Assembly: GCF_009498235.1 (NCBI RefSeq)
Contig: NZ_CP044205.1
Location: 3,287,389-3,351,388, forward strand
Direction: 5' to 3'
Origin: Candidatus Methylospira mobilis
GTDB taxonomy: Bacteria; Pseudomonadota; Gammaproteobacteria; Methylococcales; Methylococcaceae
Length of the DNA stretch: 64,000 nt
Shown here: piece by piece, positions 37,862-47,964 of the stretch
How positions within the stretch are numbered: the stretch's first letter is position 1
Layout of the letters: each line of letters begins with the position of its first letter
Notes under the pieces: model-generated
Told to the model about the DNA's origin: nothing
The model's database searches: none
Seen by the model: the letters and a program-made list of their open reading frames with translations, nothing else
Made by a program: the position numbers and the translations under genes

Positions 37862-38448
37862 GGAGCGCATCGCTGTCATAGCCTTTGTCGCCGACAAACG
37901 CACGCGCACCCGCTGGGCGTCAGCGCCGGCAAGGTTTCGGCCTGTCCGATGTCGCTGGCCTGCCCTCCGGTCAGCACGAATTCGAGGGAGTTCCCCAAGG
38001 CATCCGTGATAGCGTGAATTTTGGTGCCGAACCCGCCCTTCGATCGTCCCAAGGCTTCGTCCCCGGCGTTGCCGCCTGCCGCGCCACCGACGCAGGGATG
38101 AGCCCGGTTGATGGTGGAATCGATAAACACGCTTTGCAAATCAGGATGATGGATGCATCCGGCGAACAGCGACCGCCAAACCCCATGCTTGCTCCAGCGG
38201 GAAAAACGCTTGAACACGGCGTTCCACTTGCCATGCGCTTCCGGCAGCGAACAGCATTGCGAACCAGATCGAAGAATTTGCAGAACGGCGACCAGAAAGG
38301 CTTGGCACTGTTCCTCGGACGTCGACCGGACATGCCGATGCTTAACCAGTATGGGATAGATAACGTTACAGTCTTCGGCGCTAATGTCGAGTCGGTCAGC
38401 CATTTTCGAAATGGTTCCAGCTTCACTGAGGGCGCCTGCCAATGTCAA
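37862..38448 (-). mobile_element. IS5-family transposase remnant
   Basis: Encodes ILVKHRHVRSTSEEQCQAFL, VFIDSTINRAHP, GRSKGGFGTKIHAITDALGN and a QASDIGQAETLPALTP segment with the catalytic D-region, then a frameshift; the shifted frame continues AFVGDKGYDSDALR and is cut off where the EAL relic begins. The last part of the transposase with the final catalytic Glu is missing. I could not identify terminal inverted repeats. Confidence 0.8.
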
Positions 38449-38557
38449 CAGAACCTAGCATGTCCCATCAGGTTGCGCAAAAAATGGCGAAACTCTGGCC
38501 GGGAAAATCCGCTCCCGGAATGAATAATCATCAATAGGCTATACGGGCTTGAATTTT

Positions 38558-38797
38558 TCAGACTACGCCGAAAATCCTGGCCGCCAGATGAGCCGTTTCG
38601 AGGCCGTCAATCAGACTGTCTACCAACATTTCCGCGCGCCTTCTTTCCTCTCGGCGCAGGTTCCAGTAGATACGTTCGTAAATTTGATTGAAGTGAAGAA
38701 TCTCCTTGAGGCCATAAGGTTGTTCAAGCTTATTAAACAGTTCGCACAATTCGGTAAACTCTGGAGAATGGATCGGTGATACGCTGGCTTTATGCAT
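38558..38797 (-). CDS. Conserved 79-aa protein of unknown function, paralogue B
   Basis: Same length and layout as the protein at 35525-35764: MHKASVSPIHSPEFTELCELF, YGLKEILHFNQIYERIYWNLR, ERRRAEMLVDSLIDGLE and a terminal RIFGVV. By eye over half of the residues agree. ATG 38797 aligns the two starts. It lies just beyond the IS5 remnant. Function unknown. Confidence 0.75.
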   Translation of the reverse strand: MHKASVSPIHSPEFTELCELFNKLEQPYGLKEILHFNQIYERIYWNLRREERRRAEMLVDSLIDGLETAHLAARIFGVV

Positions 38798-39185
38798 GAC
38801 AACAGTTCCTTGCAGACGCTGATTAAAGCACATCAATAATCAGGGGGAATAACCACTCAAATTTCATGGATTAGCATTTTATTTTATTGCTCTTATGCGA
38901 CACCCATATGACCAAGGCGTGACATAAAGAAGACATCACGTATTTAGCATTTAACATACCATGATAGAACATACTGATATATATGATATTGAAAACATAT
39001 ACTGACTTTAGTAGTTAAACTCCCCGCAGCCATGCGCGAAAACACACAACATTGCTGATGACATACTGCCTGATCAACAACCGCAGAAATACGCAGGAAT
39101 TCTGACGAATTCCCCATAACTCATCTACACTCAATCCGGAAAGAGGAGCGGCATGATTCGGCGGTCACGGATGAAGTTGGCAATG
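38798..39185. other. AT-rich intergenic region
   Basis: No gene. It is markedly AT-rich at 38860-39010. It may be the promoter of the 79-aa gene and, beyond about 39120, the degenerate edge of the FAD-oxidase relic. Confidence 0.4.
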
Positions 39186-39189
39186 ACCG

Positions 39190-40990
39190 TTCTGTCTGGA
39201 ATTTTTCGGTCAGGCGCGCGAAGCGGTCCCGGCCATCGTCGAGGTGCGCGACTACCTGGACAGTTTGCCGAAGGAGGGTCCGCAACGGGTGATGCTGGCC
39301 GGACTCGAACACCTGGACGAGCGCTACGTCAAGGCGGTGGGCTACGGCACCAAGGCGCAGCGTTTCGGACGCCCGAAGATGGTGCTGTTCGGCGATATCG
39401 TCGGCGACGACGAAAACGCGGTGGCGCTGGCGGCTTCCGCGGTGATACGCCTGTGCAATGGGCGCGGCGCCGAAGGCTTTATCGCCGTCAGCCCGGAAGC
39501 GCGCCGCAAATTCTGGCTCGATCGCGCGCGCACCGCCGCGATTGCGCGCCATACCAATGCCTTCAAGCTCAACGAGGACGTAGTGATTCCGTTGCCGCGC
39601 ATGGGCGAGTACTGCGACGGCGTCGAGCGTATCAATATCGAACTGGCGCTGCGCAATAAATTGCTGCTGTGCAAAACCCTGGCCGAGTTTTTTGCCGGCG
39701 AACTGCCGCTGCGCGAATACGAGTCCAACCTCGAAAAGGACGAGGTGATCGGCGATCGCCGCGGCAATGCGCTCGAGCTGCTGTCGCTGGTGCGCCGGCG
39801 CTGGCAATGGCTTTACGAGCATCTCGATACGCCGCTGAGCAAGGCGGAAGGCAAGTTCGCCGAGCTGGGCATAGAACCCGCTGAGTTTTCCAATCACACC
39901 AACCGGCCTACCCTGTTTCATCGCCTGCAGGATTATTCGGTGCGCGCTTCGTGGAAAAACGAGATACGCGCGCATTTGCAGGAGATTTTCGAGGGCGACA
40001 CCTTCCGTCCGGTGCTGGAGCGCGTCGAAGCGCTGCACAGGGGGGTTCTGCGCGGCCGCGTGTTCGTGGCGCTGCACATGCACGCCGGCGACGGCAACGT
40101 GCATACCAATCTGCCGGTCAATTCGGAAAACTACGCCATGCTGCAGGAGGCCAACGAGGCCGTCGCCCGCATCATGGCGCTGGCGCGTTCGCTGGGCGGG
40201 GTAATCTCCGGCGAGCACGGCATCGGCATCACCAAGCTCCAGTTTCTGGAAGCGGATGAAATAAAACCGTTTATTGCCTATAAAAACCGCATCGATCCCG
40301 AAGGGCGTTTCAATAGCGGCAAGCTGCTGCCGGGCGGCGATCTGCGCCATGCCTACACGCCGTCGTTCAGCCTGATGGGTTTCGAATCGCTGATCATGCA
40401 GCAAAGCGATATCGGTGCGATTGCCGATGCGGTCAAGGATTGTCTGCGTTGCGGCAAATGCAAGCCGGTATGCACCACCCATGTGCCGCATGCCAATCTG
40501 CTGTACTCGCCGCGCAACAAGATACTCGCCACCTCGCTGCTGATCGAGTGAGGTTATAAAGGCCAGCGTCTGAGGCATGCGTTTTTAGCGCCATGGGGCA
40601 AGGCGCAGACCGCCCACCCGCCGGCCACGCACGATAAAGCGCCGGTGCTGGAACAAGTCATTCATTTCACCAACCGCAAGATGCCGGGCAAGCTGCCCAG
40701 TAAAACCGCGCGCGCACTGCTCGATATCGAAGACAATCAGATCGTGCCGGTGATACGCGACCGCCAAAAAACGCAGATCGACTCCGAGGCGGTGTTCTAT
40801 TTTCCCGGCTGCGGCTCAGAACGCCTGTTTTCGCAGGTGGGACTGGCGACGCAGGCGATGCTGTACGATCTGGGCGTGTAGACGGTGCTGCCGCCCGGTT
40901 ATCTGTGCTGCGGGTTTCCGCAGCGCGCGATCTGGGCGAGGACTGGATGGAGCGTTATATCGCCGGCGCTTCGAACGGCGGCATAGAGCG
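39190..40990 (+). pseudogene. FAD-linked oxidase / Fe-S oxidoreductase (DUF3683 type), truncated
   Basis: Relic of a large D-lactate-dehydrogenase-like protein. The long open stretch (39244-40551) encodes the C-terminal half of the FAD domain (VFVALHMHAGDGNVHTNLPVN, GVISGEHGIGITKLQFLE, DPEGRFNSGKLLPGGDL) and the start of the iron-sulfur domain (DCLRCGKCKPVCTTHVPHA). It ends at a TGA after LLIE. The frame then continues in pieces (VIHFTNRKMPGKLPSKTARALLD, YFPGCGSERLFSQ, then TAG and a degenerate end). The N-terminal FAD-binding part and several Fe-S motifs are missing. Codon use is strikingly GC-rich relative to the flanks. Confidence 0.85.
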
Positions 40991-41155
40991 GATTCTGGTA
41001 TGAACCAAACAGCGGTTTTTATCCGGTTCGATATCAAATAGTAATTTTTAATCGGTGTCACTATTCGGATCATTAGAGCCTTCTACGCAAAACGCACCGG
41101 GAAAAGAGACTGCAATATAATCTTCGAATGAACAGACTACGCGGGAGCGGGCTCT

Positions 41156-41185
41156 TTCGCGGGCTAAAGCAGGCTCCGCCTCCCG
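41156..41185 (+). repeat. REP-like element 3, degenerate
   Basis: TTTCGCGGGCTAAAGCAGGC followed by TCCGCCTCCC. It matches the REP-like elements at 25837 and 29972 with several changes. Confidence 0.45.
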
Positions 41186-41243
41186 GATTCCGCTATGGGT
41201 ACATCCCGGATGCATTAAACAACCAATAGGTTGCACGCGATTT

Positions 41244-42140
41244 TTATGAGCGAATAATGAGCGCCAGCGTAAGAAACAAGACACTGCTCGAAAGCAATAG
41301 ATACTTGGAATCTGGAGGTTTTTTCAACCGTACGACAAAAAAAACACATGAAAACAGGATATCAATAGCAGTCGTAACCAGCCCCGCCTGCTGAAAAACC
41401 AACGCCGACGCCCAGGCCAGCAGAAACATAAAAAAAAGAATTCGCACAAAGCGGTATGTTATATCCGCGCCATAGCGAACAGCAAAAGATTGTTTTCCGG
41501 CAAGGCGGTCCGTCCGCATCTGCGTCGGCTGATGCGCCAGCAGCAACGCGACGGCGAGGCATCCGAAGGCCAGCGCGCCTGACAACATGCCAGGATTGGC
41601 GCTTTGTCCAGTAACCAGCCAGAGACCGCCGAATACGCCGGGTCCGTAGCACAGGCCGGTTACCCATTCGCCCAGACAGGTATACGACAATGGCCGCTTA
41701 CCGGAATTATAAAGATAACCAAGAGCAACCAACGGAATAGCCGGTATCAATATATCCAGGTGTTCTCTCCACAACAGAACCGCAAGCCCCAGCGCAGTTC
41801 CGCCCAGAAAGCTGAGCCAGCCATGCAGCCTCACCAGACCCAGGTTCTGATGATGGACGTACACCCAGGAATCCGATTTTTCAATATCGGCTCCGAGACG
41901 CCAGTCGGCCTCGTCATTTAACAGATTAATAGCGTGTTGCAATAATGTGACGGCGAGCGTCGCTCCCAACAGCGCAAGCAGAGAATTCCCCGAGGGTAGA
42001 ACAAGCAACCAGACGGCAACGCCTGGAAGAACGGAAATCAGATAGATGGCAGGGTTTAACGCCTGCCACCATTTGAGCCTTACTTCTTGATTCAAAACTG
42101 TATTATCAAACAGGTACGGCGGACGCCGACGGAAACTCAT
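41244..42140 (-). CDS. UbiA-family prenyltransferase
   Basis: Integral membrane enzyme with about eight hydrophobic helices. The first Asp-rich prenyl-diphosphate motif is NLLNDEADWRLGAD; the second, less regular, is PTQMRTDRLAGK. The family includes MenA, UbiA and COX10; the substrate cannot be decided. The start is uncertain: ATG 42140 (MSFRRRPPYLF) overlaps the rubrerythrin gene by 35 nt and has no ribosome site, whereas a TTG at about 42097 starts just before the conserved VRLKWWQALNPAIYL. Coupling with the upstream gene is likely. Confidence 0.78.
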   Translation of the reverse strand: MSFRRRPPYLFDNTVLNQEVRLKWWQALNPAIYLISVLPGVAVWLLVLPSGNSLLALLGATLAVTLLQHAINLLNDEADWRLGADIEKSDSWVYVHHQNLGLVRLHGWLSFLGGTALGLAVLLWREHLDILIPAIPLVALGYLYNSGKRPLSYTCLGEWVTGLCYGPGVFGGLWLVTGQSANPGMLSGALAFGCLAVALLLAHQPTQMRTDRLAGKQSFAVRYGADITYRFVRILFFMFLLAWASALVFQQAGLVTTAIDILFSCVFFVVRLKKPPDSKYLLLSSSVLFLTLALIIRS

Positions 42141-42663
42141 GCAGGGCCGCGCGGAACCACTCGGCATGCTGCCGCTCCGAATCAACGACTTTCTGATAAA
42201 CTCTGGAGGCACGCTCGTCCTGTTCCGCTTTAGCCTGATCGCGGAAACCCGGATAAATATTGGCATACTCGCGCTCTTCCACCGCCAGCGCGACGCGCAA
42301 TGCTTTTTCGATTACCGATGTCGGATTCAGCGCCAGCAGCGCATCGCACCGTTGCTGTATGGTCTGCAATGCGTCAACGGCGCGTTGCGTATCCTCACCG
42401 CGCGTCGGAACGCCGATTTCCCGGTACAGATCCCTTAACCAGACGGCATGCAAGGACTCCTCTCCGGCTACCTTGCGGAACAAGGTAGCCAACTTCGGGA
42501 ACCCGGCCTTTTCCGCCCAGCGCGCAAATTCGGGATACATGACCTTACCCTCGTATTCTTCAACATCAATAAAAGACTCTGCAGTTTTAGCGCGTTGTTC
42601 GCGTTGCTCTGCGGCTGCAAAACACTGGAAAATCATATCTTCGGTAACCTCTATGGCGGCCAT
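42106..42663 (-). CDS. Rubrerythrin-like ferritin-fold protein
   Basis: 185 residues. The helices carry ExxH-type di-iron ligands: FAAAEQREQRAKTAESFID, FRKVAGEESLHAVWLRDLY, AVEEREYANIYPGF and VVDSERQHAEWFRAAL. No C-terminal rubredoxin domain is present. This pattern suggests an erythrin that reduces peroxide or handles iron. AGGAGG at 8 nt before ATG 42663 is an excellent ribosome site. The prenyltransferase gene overlaps its end. Confidence 0.83.
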   Translation of the reverse strand: MAAIEVTEDMIFQCFAAAEQREQRAKTAESFIDVEEYEGKVMYPEFARWAEKAGFPKLATLFRKVAGEESLHAVWLRDLYREIGVPTRGEDTQRAVDALQTIQQRCDALLALNPTSVIEKALRVALAVEEREYANIYPGFRDQAKAEQDERASRVYQKVVDSERQHAEWFRAALHEFPSASAVPV

Positions 42664-42864
42664 GTTTCCTCCTGACAGAAATTGATTGGTCGTTATGCAT
42701 TTTAAATCAGTTAATAAAACAATAGCAGAATAAATAAAAATATGTTTACGTCTTTTCAATATAAATAATATCTCAACCGAAAACGCTTGCAACACTACAG
42801 AAAACGCCGAGCCCCCAAATCCGGAGCAGCGCGCTATCCGCTCCCATAGAAAACAGGGGGCGCT

Positions 42865-43158
42865 TTAATAAGCCAACAACAGGACAAAAGGGATGGGAAC
42901 CGCGACGATTAAGTTGATTCGCTTACTAAATGTCGATACTCCAGCTAAGCCGGATAATGTTGATGGTGTATGATGCCGTCTGTTGATGCGGCTTAACTGG
43001 CAACCACAAACCTCGACATCAACCCCGCAAGACTCGCGGAGCCGCTGCGCACAGACGCTGGCGCTTTCCGGATCGTCGAAAAAACCGCTGATAACACCGG
43101 CATCCTCGTGCGAATATCCATGTAACCCATGAATTGCTTCCAATACAAAATTGCTCAT
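42865..43158 (-). CDS. Hypothetical protein with C-terminal hydrophobic tail
   Basis: 97 residues, not recognised. The N-terminal half (GVISGFFDDPESASVCAQRL) resembles the small alpha-beta segments of heat-shock or general-stress YflT-like domains, where a loop after VISGFF carries acidic residues. The C-terminus is a hydrophobic segment (INLIVAVPIPFVLLLAY) that may be a membrane anchor. AGGTTGAG precedes ATG 43158. Confidence 0.5.
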   Translation of the reverse strand: MSNFVLEAIHGLHGYSHEDAGVISGFFDDPESASVCAQRLRESCGVDVEVCGCQLSRINRRHHTPSTLSGLAGVSTFSKRINLIVAVPIPFVLLLAY

Positions 43159-44227
43159 CGACTCAACCTACCTTTACCTTGCAAGTATTAACCATCAACT
43201 AACTGAATCATATACAACACTTCACAAAAAGCGCTTGAATGTCCGCACGCAGGATATTTCGAGTCATGAAAGTGAAATGATGATTATGGTAGTACTTCCC
43301 ATGCTTCCACCTAGCTCGTTGAACCTCGGACTGCAGGGAGGCAAATACAAAAATACGAAGCAGTGATCGACCGGCCGGATAGCGGTAAATCAGTATCAAT
43401 ATGCTGATGCGTCGGGCCTTTGTCAATTATTACAATATTACAAAAGTCCACTTTATTTTATGCGGAGGATATAAACATACCTGGAGTCCTCCGGATTCAC
43501 TTACTATGATAGGACGCCCTCGAATAGTAAACAGGCGATTTCCATGCCATAACCGATACACGAAAAAGACTCACCCCTATCCAATCGTAAACTCATAAAA
43601 ATAAGGACAAAAACCACGTCATGAAATGGAGGCGCGCGTAGCGCGCGCTTCGAAACAGCCCACGTTAGGCATTTCTGCAAACGCAGGGCGCTTCTACATC
43701 AACAAAAAAGACCACGCACTGCTTCCTGAGAAGCAAAACGCAGCTTCTGATAAGCCAATTGGAACGGTAAGCGTTTACAAACGCAGTCATCTCCACAACG
43801 CTTGTAACTATTCAGTGCCACCGAGCGTGAAGTTGAAAAAAGGGCTACGAATAACGATCGCAAGAGACCGTCTGCGGCAAGGATACCGGAGACGAGCCTC
43901 CATGTGAATGGATTCACTGCGCAGTTGATCTACCGACAGCCTTGCGCGCGTTAAGACAGCCCTATCCGTAGACCCAGAGCCTGTAACTGAATAGTTACCA
44001 ATACTTAGATTCTGTTGACGTTACCGTGAAAAGAGAAAGGATTATATCAATGAGTTACGATTGATAAAAAGTGAGAAACCGTCATTCCGGCATGGATTGC
44101 CGGAATCCAGACGCCAGGGAAAGGGGTTCAGAGTAACATCCCCCGGATCAAGTCTGTGGCAGGCTCTGACGGCATGACGCCAACCAATTAATTCATAAGT
44201 TGCATTATGTCAACAGATTCTAGAAAA
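43159..44227. other. 1.07-kb intergenic region
   Basis: No convincing gene. Open frames of up to 93 codons exist but lack ribosome sites and family-like sequence. It holds a GC palindrome at about 43629 (GCGCGCGTAGCGCGCGC) and the palindrome at 44084. No tRNA or known small RNA was recognised. Confidence 0.45.
44084..44106. repeat. 9-bp perfect palindrome of an intergenic repeat
   Basis: ATTCCGGCA-TGGAT-TGCCGGAAT, preceded by GTC and followed by CCAG. Units of the form GTCATTCCGGCATGGATTGC are widespread intergenic repeats in proteobacteria. It lies 120 bp after serC-2 and could stabilise that mRNA's 3' end. Confidence 0.5.
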
Positions 44228-45310
44228 TTATCCGTATTTTCGCTCAAATTCAGCCATAAATGCAATTAAGGCGTCCACACCTGCTTCAGGCATGGCATTG
44301 TAAAGACTGGCGCGAATACCGCCGATCGAGCGGTGTCCTTCCAGCGTCGTCAGACCGGCAGCCCTGGCATCCGCGGCAAACTTTTTTTCAAGGGATGGAT
44401 CGGCAAGATGGAAAGGTATATTCATGCGCGAACGGAATTCTGTGGGCACCGGATTGGAATAAAACGGCGATGCGTCGATAGCGGAATAGAGTTTTTGCGA
44501 CTTGCGTATGTTGTGTTGCTCGATCACATCCACCCCGCCCTGCTCCCTGACCCAATCCAGCACCAGACCGACAAAGTACCAGCTGTATGTCGGCGGCGTA
44601 TTGACGAAAGAACCGCTGGCCGCCTGTCTTTCGTAATCAAGTATACTGGGAACGCCGTGCGGATTATGCCGGATGACGTCATCGCGCACGATGACCACGG
44701 TTACGCCGGCAGGTCCCATGTTTTTCTGCGCGCCTGCATAGCTGATTGCAAACCGGCTGACATCGACGCTGCGCGAAAGTATGTTCGACGACAAATCGCA
44801 TACCAGCGGCACGTCGCCAACATCGGGAACGGTATGAAACTCGACACCGTTAACCGTTTCGTTCGACGTGTAATGCAGGTAGGCGGCATTGAACGGAATC
44901 ACCCAGCTTTCGCGCGGCGGAATCAGTGTGAATCCGGAGTCCTTGCCGCTGGCTGCCACATGAATCTCGCCGAACTGTCTGGCCTCCTCAATCGCCATGC
45001 CCGACCAGTAGCCGGTATGTATATACGCTCCGGACTTGTTTTCGCTGAGCAGATTCAACGGTACAGCCGCAAACTGGCCGGTGCCCCCGCCATGCAGGAA
45101 CAACACTTTATAGTTTGGCGGTATCGACATCACTTCGCGCAAATCGGACTCTGCCTGCTCGGCAATGCCGATAAACTCCTCGCTGCGGTGACTCAGTTCC
45201 AGAGCCGACATACCGGTACCGTGCCAGTCCAGAAATTCCTCCCTCGCACGCAACAGTACGGATTCAGGTAAAAATGACGGACCCGCGCTGAAATTATAAA
45301 CTCTGGACAT
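44228..45310 (-). CDS. serC: Phosphoserine aminotransferase, copy 2
   Basis: 360 residues, starting MSRVYNFSAGPSFLPESVL with the PLP-lysine motif YAGAQKNMGPAGVTVVIV and the C-terminal GHRSIGGIRASLYNAMPEAG. It is the last gene of the cysJ-cysI-cysD-cysN cluster, 27 bp after cysN. Placing a serine-biosynthesis enzyme here makes sense because O-acetylserine, the sulfide acceptor, comes from serine. It differs from copy 1 at many positions, including the loop after FLPESVLLRAREEFLDWHG. Confidence 0.94.
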   Translation of the reverse strand: MSRVYNFSAGPSFLPESVLLRAREEFLDWHGTGMSALELSHRSEEFIGIAEQAESDLREVMSIPPNYKVLFLHGGGTGQFAAVPLNLLSENKSGAYIHTGYWSGMAIEEARQFGEIHVAASGKDSGFTLIPPRESWVIPFNAAYLHYTSNETVNGVEFHTVPDVGDVPLVCDLSSNILSRSVDVSRFAISYAGAQKNMGPAGVTVVIVRDDVIRHNPHGVPSILDYERQAASGSFVNTPPTYSWYFVGLVLDWVREQGGVDVIEQHNIRKSQKLYSAIDASPFYSNPVPTEFRSRMNIPFHLADPSLEKKFAADARAAGLTTLEGHRSIGGIRASLYNAMPEAGVDALIAFMAEFERKYG

Positions 45311-45337
45311 GATTGCCTTCCCCCCATGGGATTAATG

Positions 45338-47020
45338 TCAAATAATAAAATCCTTATCCGCCACCGTAGTTCCCGCAAACGGGCTCAGCAACTCGGTAAT
45401 CCGCGCCATGTCGATATATTCAGCATCCAGAACGATATTTCGTTCGTCGGCATCCGGCACATCGCCTGCAACTGCTCCGATCACAACCAGACCTGCCTGA
45501 TTTAACTGCTGCGCCACCATAAAAGCCTGCTCTCTCACCAGCGAATTGTCCAGCAGGTAACAGGAATAGCCGCGTTCGAACAGACGGCGCTCCAATGGAG
45601 CAGCGATATCGGCAGCGCCGTTTCCGGTCAGCCACAGCGTTATGGCGCGCTGGTTCAAACGCGCCGCGCGTTCTTCCGCGCCGACCGGATGAAATACCCG
45701 ATCCCGCCGGTTAGCCGCGCCAACGATCATACCGGCGCCGACAGTGATATTGCTCAAGCGGTCGATCACGATAAAAGCGCCGGTTTCCTTGCAACAGGTA
45801 TAGGCATCGAAAATCAGCGGGGCGTTCAATACCACTTCGCACAGGCCGATCTCGTTCAATTGCAGCTGCTCAGCATCAAACTGTTCCAGTGTATTGACAT
45901 CGATGCGGTACTGAATTTCGGCTATCGCCCCGGTCAGCGTGCGGGTCGCATGCTTGAAGTAATATTGCTTGCCGCGCGTTAGCGCTGTTTCCGTCATCCA
46001 GACGATATGCGCAATGAAACGGCTGTCCAGCAACGGCGGAACCTGGTCGGTACGCACCAGCAGATCGCCGCGGCTGATGTCGATTTCATCAGTCAGCGTG
46101 ACGGTAATCGCCTGGGGATAAGAAGCTTCCTCCAGTTCTCCGTCATAGGTTACGATGGATTTGACATGGCTGGTTTTGCCCGAAGGCAATACCTGTATGG
46201 GATCGCCTTTTTTCAGCGTACCTGCCGCCAGAGTGCCGCAATAACCGCGAAAATCCAGGTTGGGACGATTGACGTACTGTACCGGCAAACGCAAGTCGCT
46301 CAGGTTCTGATCGACGCCGATGTCTATGGTGTCGAGCAGCTCCAGCAATGGCGCTCCGTCAAACCACGCCAAATGCGCGCTGCGATTGACGACATTGTCG
46401 CCTTTTAATGCCGAAAGCGGAATAAAACGGATGTCGCCCGGAGGCAGCTGCCCGGCAAACGCCAGATAGTCGCTGCGAATACGTTCGTAGACATCCTGCC
46501 GGTAATCCACCAGATCCATTTTATTGATCGCAACCACCACACGGCGGATACCCAGCAGCGAGACGATAAAACTGTGACGCCGGGTCTGAGTCTGTACGCC
46601 GTTGCGCGCATCGACCAGAATGACCGCCAAATCGCTGGTAGATGCCCCGGTCGCCATGTTGCGGGTGTACTGTTCATGCCCCGGCGTATCGGCTATGATG
46701 AATTTGCGCCGCGTAGTGGAAAAATAGCGATAGGCTACATCAATGGTAATGCCCTGCTCGCGCTCCGCCTGCAGGCCATCCATCAACAGGGCCGGATCAA
46801 AGTCGTCTCCGGTGGTGCCGAACTTGGCGCTGTCCTGCCGCAAGGCTGCCAATTGGTCTTCATAAATCGATTTGGTATCGTGCAACAGGCGGCCGATCAG
46901 CGTGCTTTTACCGTCGTCGACGCTGCCGCAGGTCAAAAAACGCAGGAGCTGCTTGTGCTCATGCTGGGCCAGATAGGCAAGAATATCCGTTTCGATCAAT
47001 TGTTCGGATGGACGTGTCAT
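45338..47020 (-). CDS. cysN: Sulfate adenylyltransferase subunit 1 with vestigial APS-kinase tail
   Basis: GTPase subunit that drives APS formation from sulfate and ATP. The G1 motif is [20 protein letters not shown]3 is [14 protein letters not shown] and G4 is AINKMDL. Residues about 1-470 cover the normal CysN. The remaining 90 residues resemble the APS kinase CysC in [38 protein letters not shown] and AGLVVIGAV, but the P-loop GxSGxGKST is absent (GNGAADIAA) and most of the middle of the kinase is deleted. The fused kinase is thus almost certainly inactive. ATG 47020 overlaps the cysD stop in TAATG. Confidence 0.92.
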   Translation of the reverse strand: MTRPSEQLIETDILAYLAQHEHKQLLRFLTCGSVDDGKSTLIGRLLHDTKSIYEDQLAALRQDSAKFGTTGDDFDPALLMDGLQAEREQGITIDVAYRYFSTTRRKFIIADTPGHEQYTRNMATGASTSDLAVILVDARNGVQTQTRRHSFIVSLLGIRRVVVAINKMDLVDYRQDVYERIRSDYLAFAGQLPPGDIRFIPLSALKGDNVVNRSAHLAWFDGAPLLELLDTIDIGVDQNLSDLRLPVQYVNRPNLDFRGYCGTLAAGTLKKGDPIQVLPSGKTSHVKSIVTYDGELEEASYPQAITVTLTDEIDISRGDLLVRTDQVPPLLDSRFIAHIVWMTETALTRGKQYYFKHATRTLTGAIAEIQYRIDVNTLEQFDAEQLQLNEIGLCEVVLNAPLIFDAYTCCKETGAFIVIDRLSNITVGAGMIVGAANRRDRVFHPVGAEERAARLNQRAITLWLTGNGAADIAAPLERRLFERGYSCYLLDNSLVREQAFMVAQQLNQAGLVVIGAVAGDVPDADERNIVLDAEYIDMARITELLSPFAGTTVADKDFII

Positions 47021-47964
47021 TAAAAATACCCCTCGCGTTTTTTCTGTTCCATGGAGCCGGCCTGATCATGATCGATAAGCCGCCCCTGCCGCTCGGACGT
47101 TCGCGTCAGCAACATTTCGCGGATAATATCGGGCAGGGTAACCGCATCGGACTCCACCGCACCGGTCAGCGGGTAACAGCCCAGCGTGCGGAAGCGCACC
47201 CGCTTCATTTCTATTTTTTCATCCGGCTGTATCGGCATGCGATCGTCGTCGACCATGATCAGCGTGCCGCCGCGATTGATGACTGGACGTTCCTCGGCGA
47301 AATAAAGCGGGACGATAGGAATATTTTCCAGATAGATGTACTGCCAGATATCCAGCTCCGTCCAGTTGGAAAGCGGGAAAACCCGGATACTCTCGCCCTT
47401 GTTGATCTTGCCGTTGTACAGCGCCCAAAGCTCGGGGCGCTGGTTTTTCGGGTCCCAGCGGTGTTGCGGGTCACGGAACGAATAGACACGCTCCTTGGCG
47501 CGCGACTTTTCCTCATCGCGTCGCGCGCCGCCAAACGCCGCATCGAAGCGGTACAGATTGAGCGCCTGCTTGAGACCCTCGGTTTTCATGATATCGGTAT
47601 ACTTGCTGCTGCCGTGGGTTATCGGATTGATGCCCTGACGCACCCCTTCCTCGTTGACGTGCACCAGCAGATTCAACCCCAGTTCGCGCGCCCGCTGGTC
47701 GCGGAATGCAATCATGTCGCGGAACTTCCAGGTGGTATCGACATGCAGCAACGGGAACGGCAATCTGGCCGGATAAAACGCCTTGACAGCCAAATGCAGC
47801 AGTACCGCCGAATCCTTGCCGATCGAATAAAGCATCACCGGTCGTTCGAATTCCGCAGCCACCTCGCGGATGATATGAATACTTTCTATCTCCAGGCGTT
47901 TGAGATGAGTCAGTGTATCGTGATGAATTTCAGTATCGTCACTTGCGTGCAATGCATGACTCAC
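47020..47964 (-). CDS. cysD: Sulfate adenylyltransferase subunit 2
   Basis: 314 residues; PAPS-reductase-like ATP pyrophosphatase fold. Signature PP-loop [18 protein letters not shown], then [15 protein letters not shown] and the [26 protein letters not shown] block. Starts at GTG 47964 overlapping the cysI stop (GTGA), showing tight coupling, and ends overlapping cysN. Works with CysN to make adenosine 5'-phosphosulfate. Confidence 0.95.
   Translation of the reverse strand: MSHALHASDDTEIHHDTLTHLKRLEIESIHIIREVAAEFERPVMLYSIGKDSAVLLHLAVKAFYPARLPFPLLHVDTTWKFRDMIAFRDQRARELGLNLLVHVNEEGVRQGINPITHGSSKYTDIMKTEGLKQALNLYRFDAAFGGARRDEEKSRAKERVYSFRDPQHRWDPKNQRPELWALYNGKINKGESIRVFPLSNWTELDIWQYIYLENIPIVPLYFAEERPVINRGGTLIMVDDDRMPIQPDEKIEMKRVRFRTLGCYPLTGAVESDAVTLPDIIREMLLTRTSERQGRLIDHDQAGSMEQKKREGYF

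Noticed and set aside
39121..40578. 485-codon minus-strand ORF over the FAD-oxidase relic
   Set aside because: Antisense shadow in GC-rich coding sequence; the plus frame has unmistakable FAD-oxidase and Fe-S motifs.
43626..43907. 93-codon ORF in the 1-kb gap before serC-2
   Set aside because: No ribosome site, no family resemblance, and it begins in a GC palindrome.
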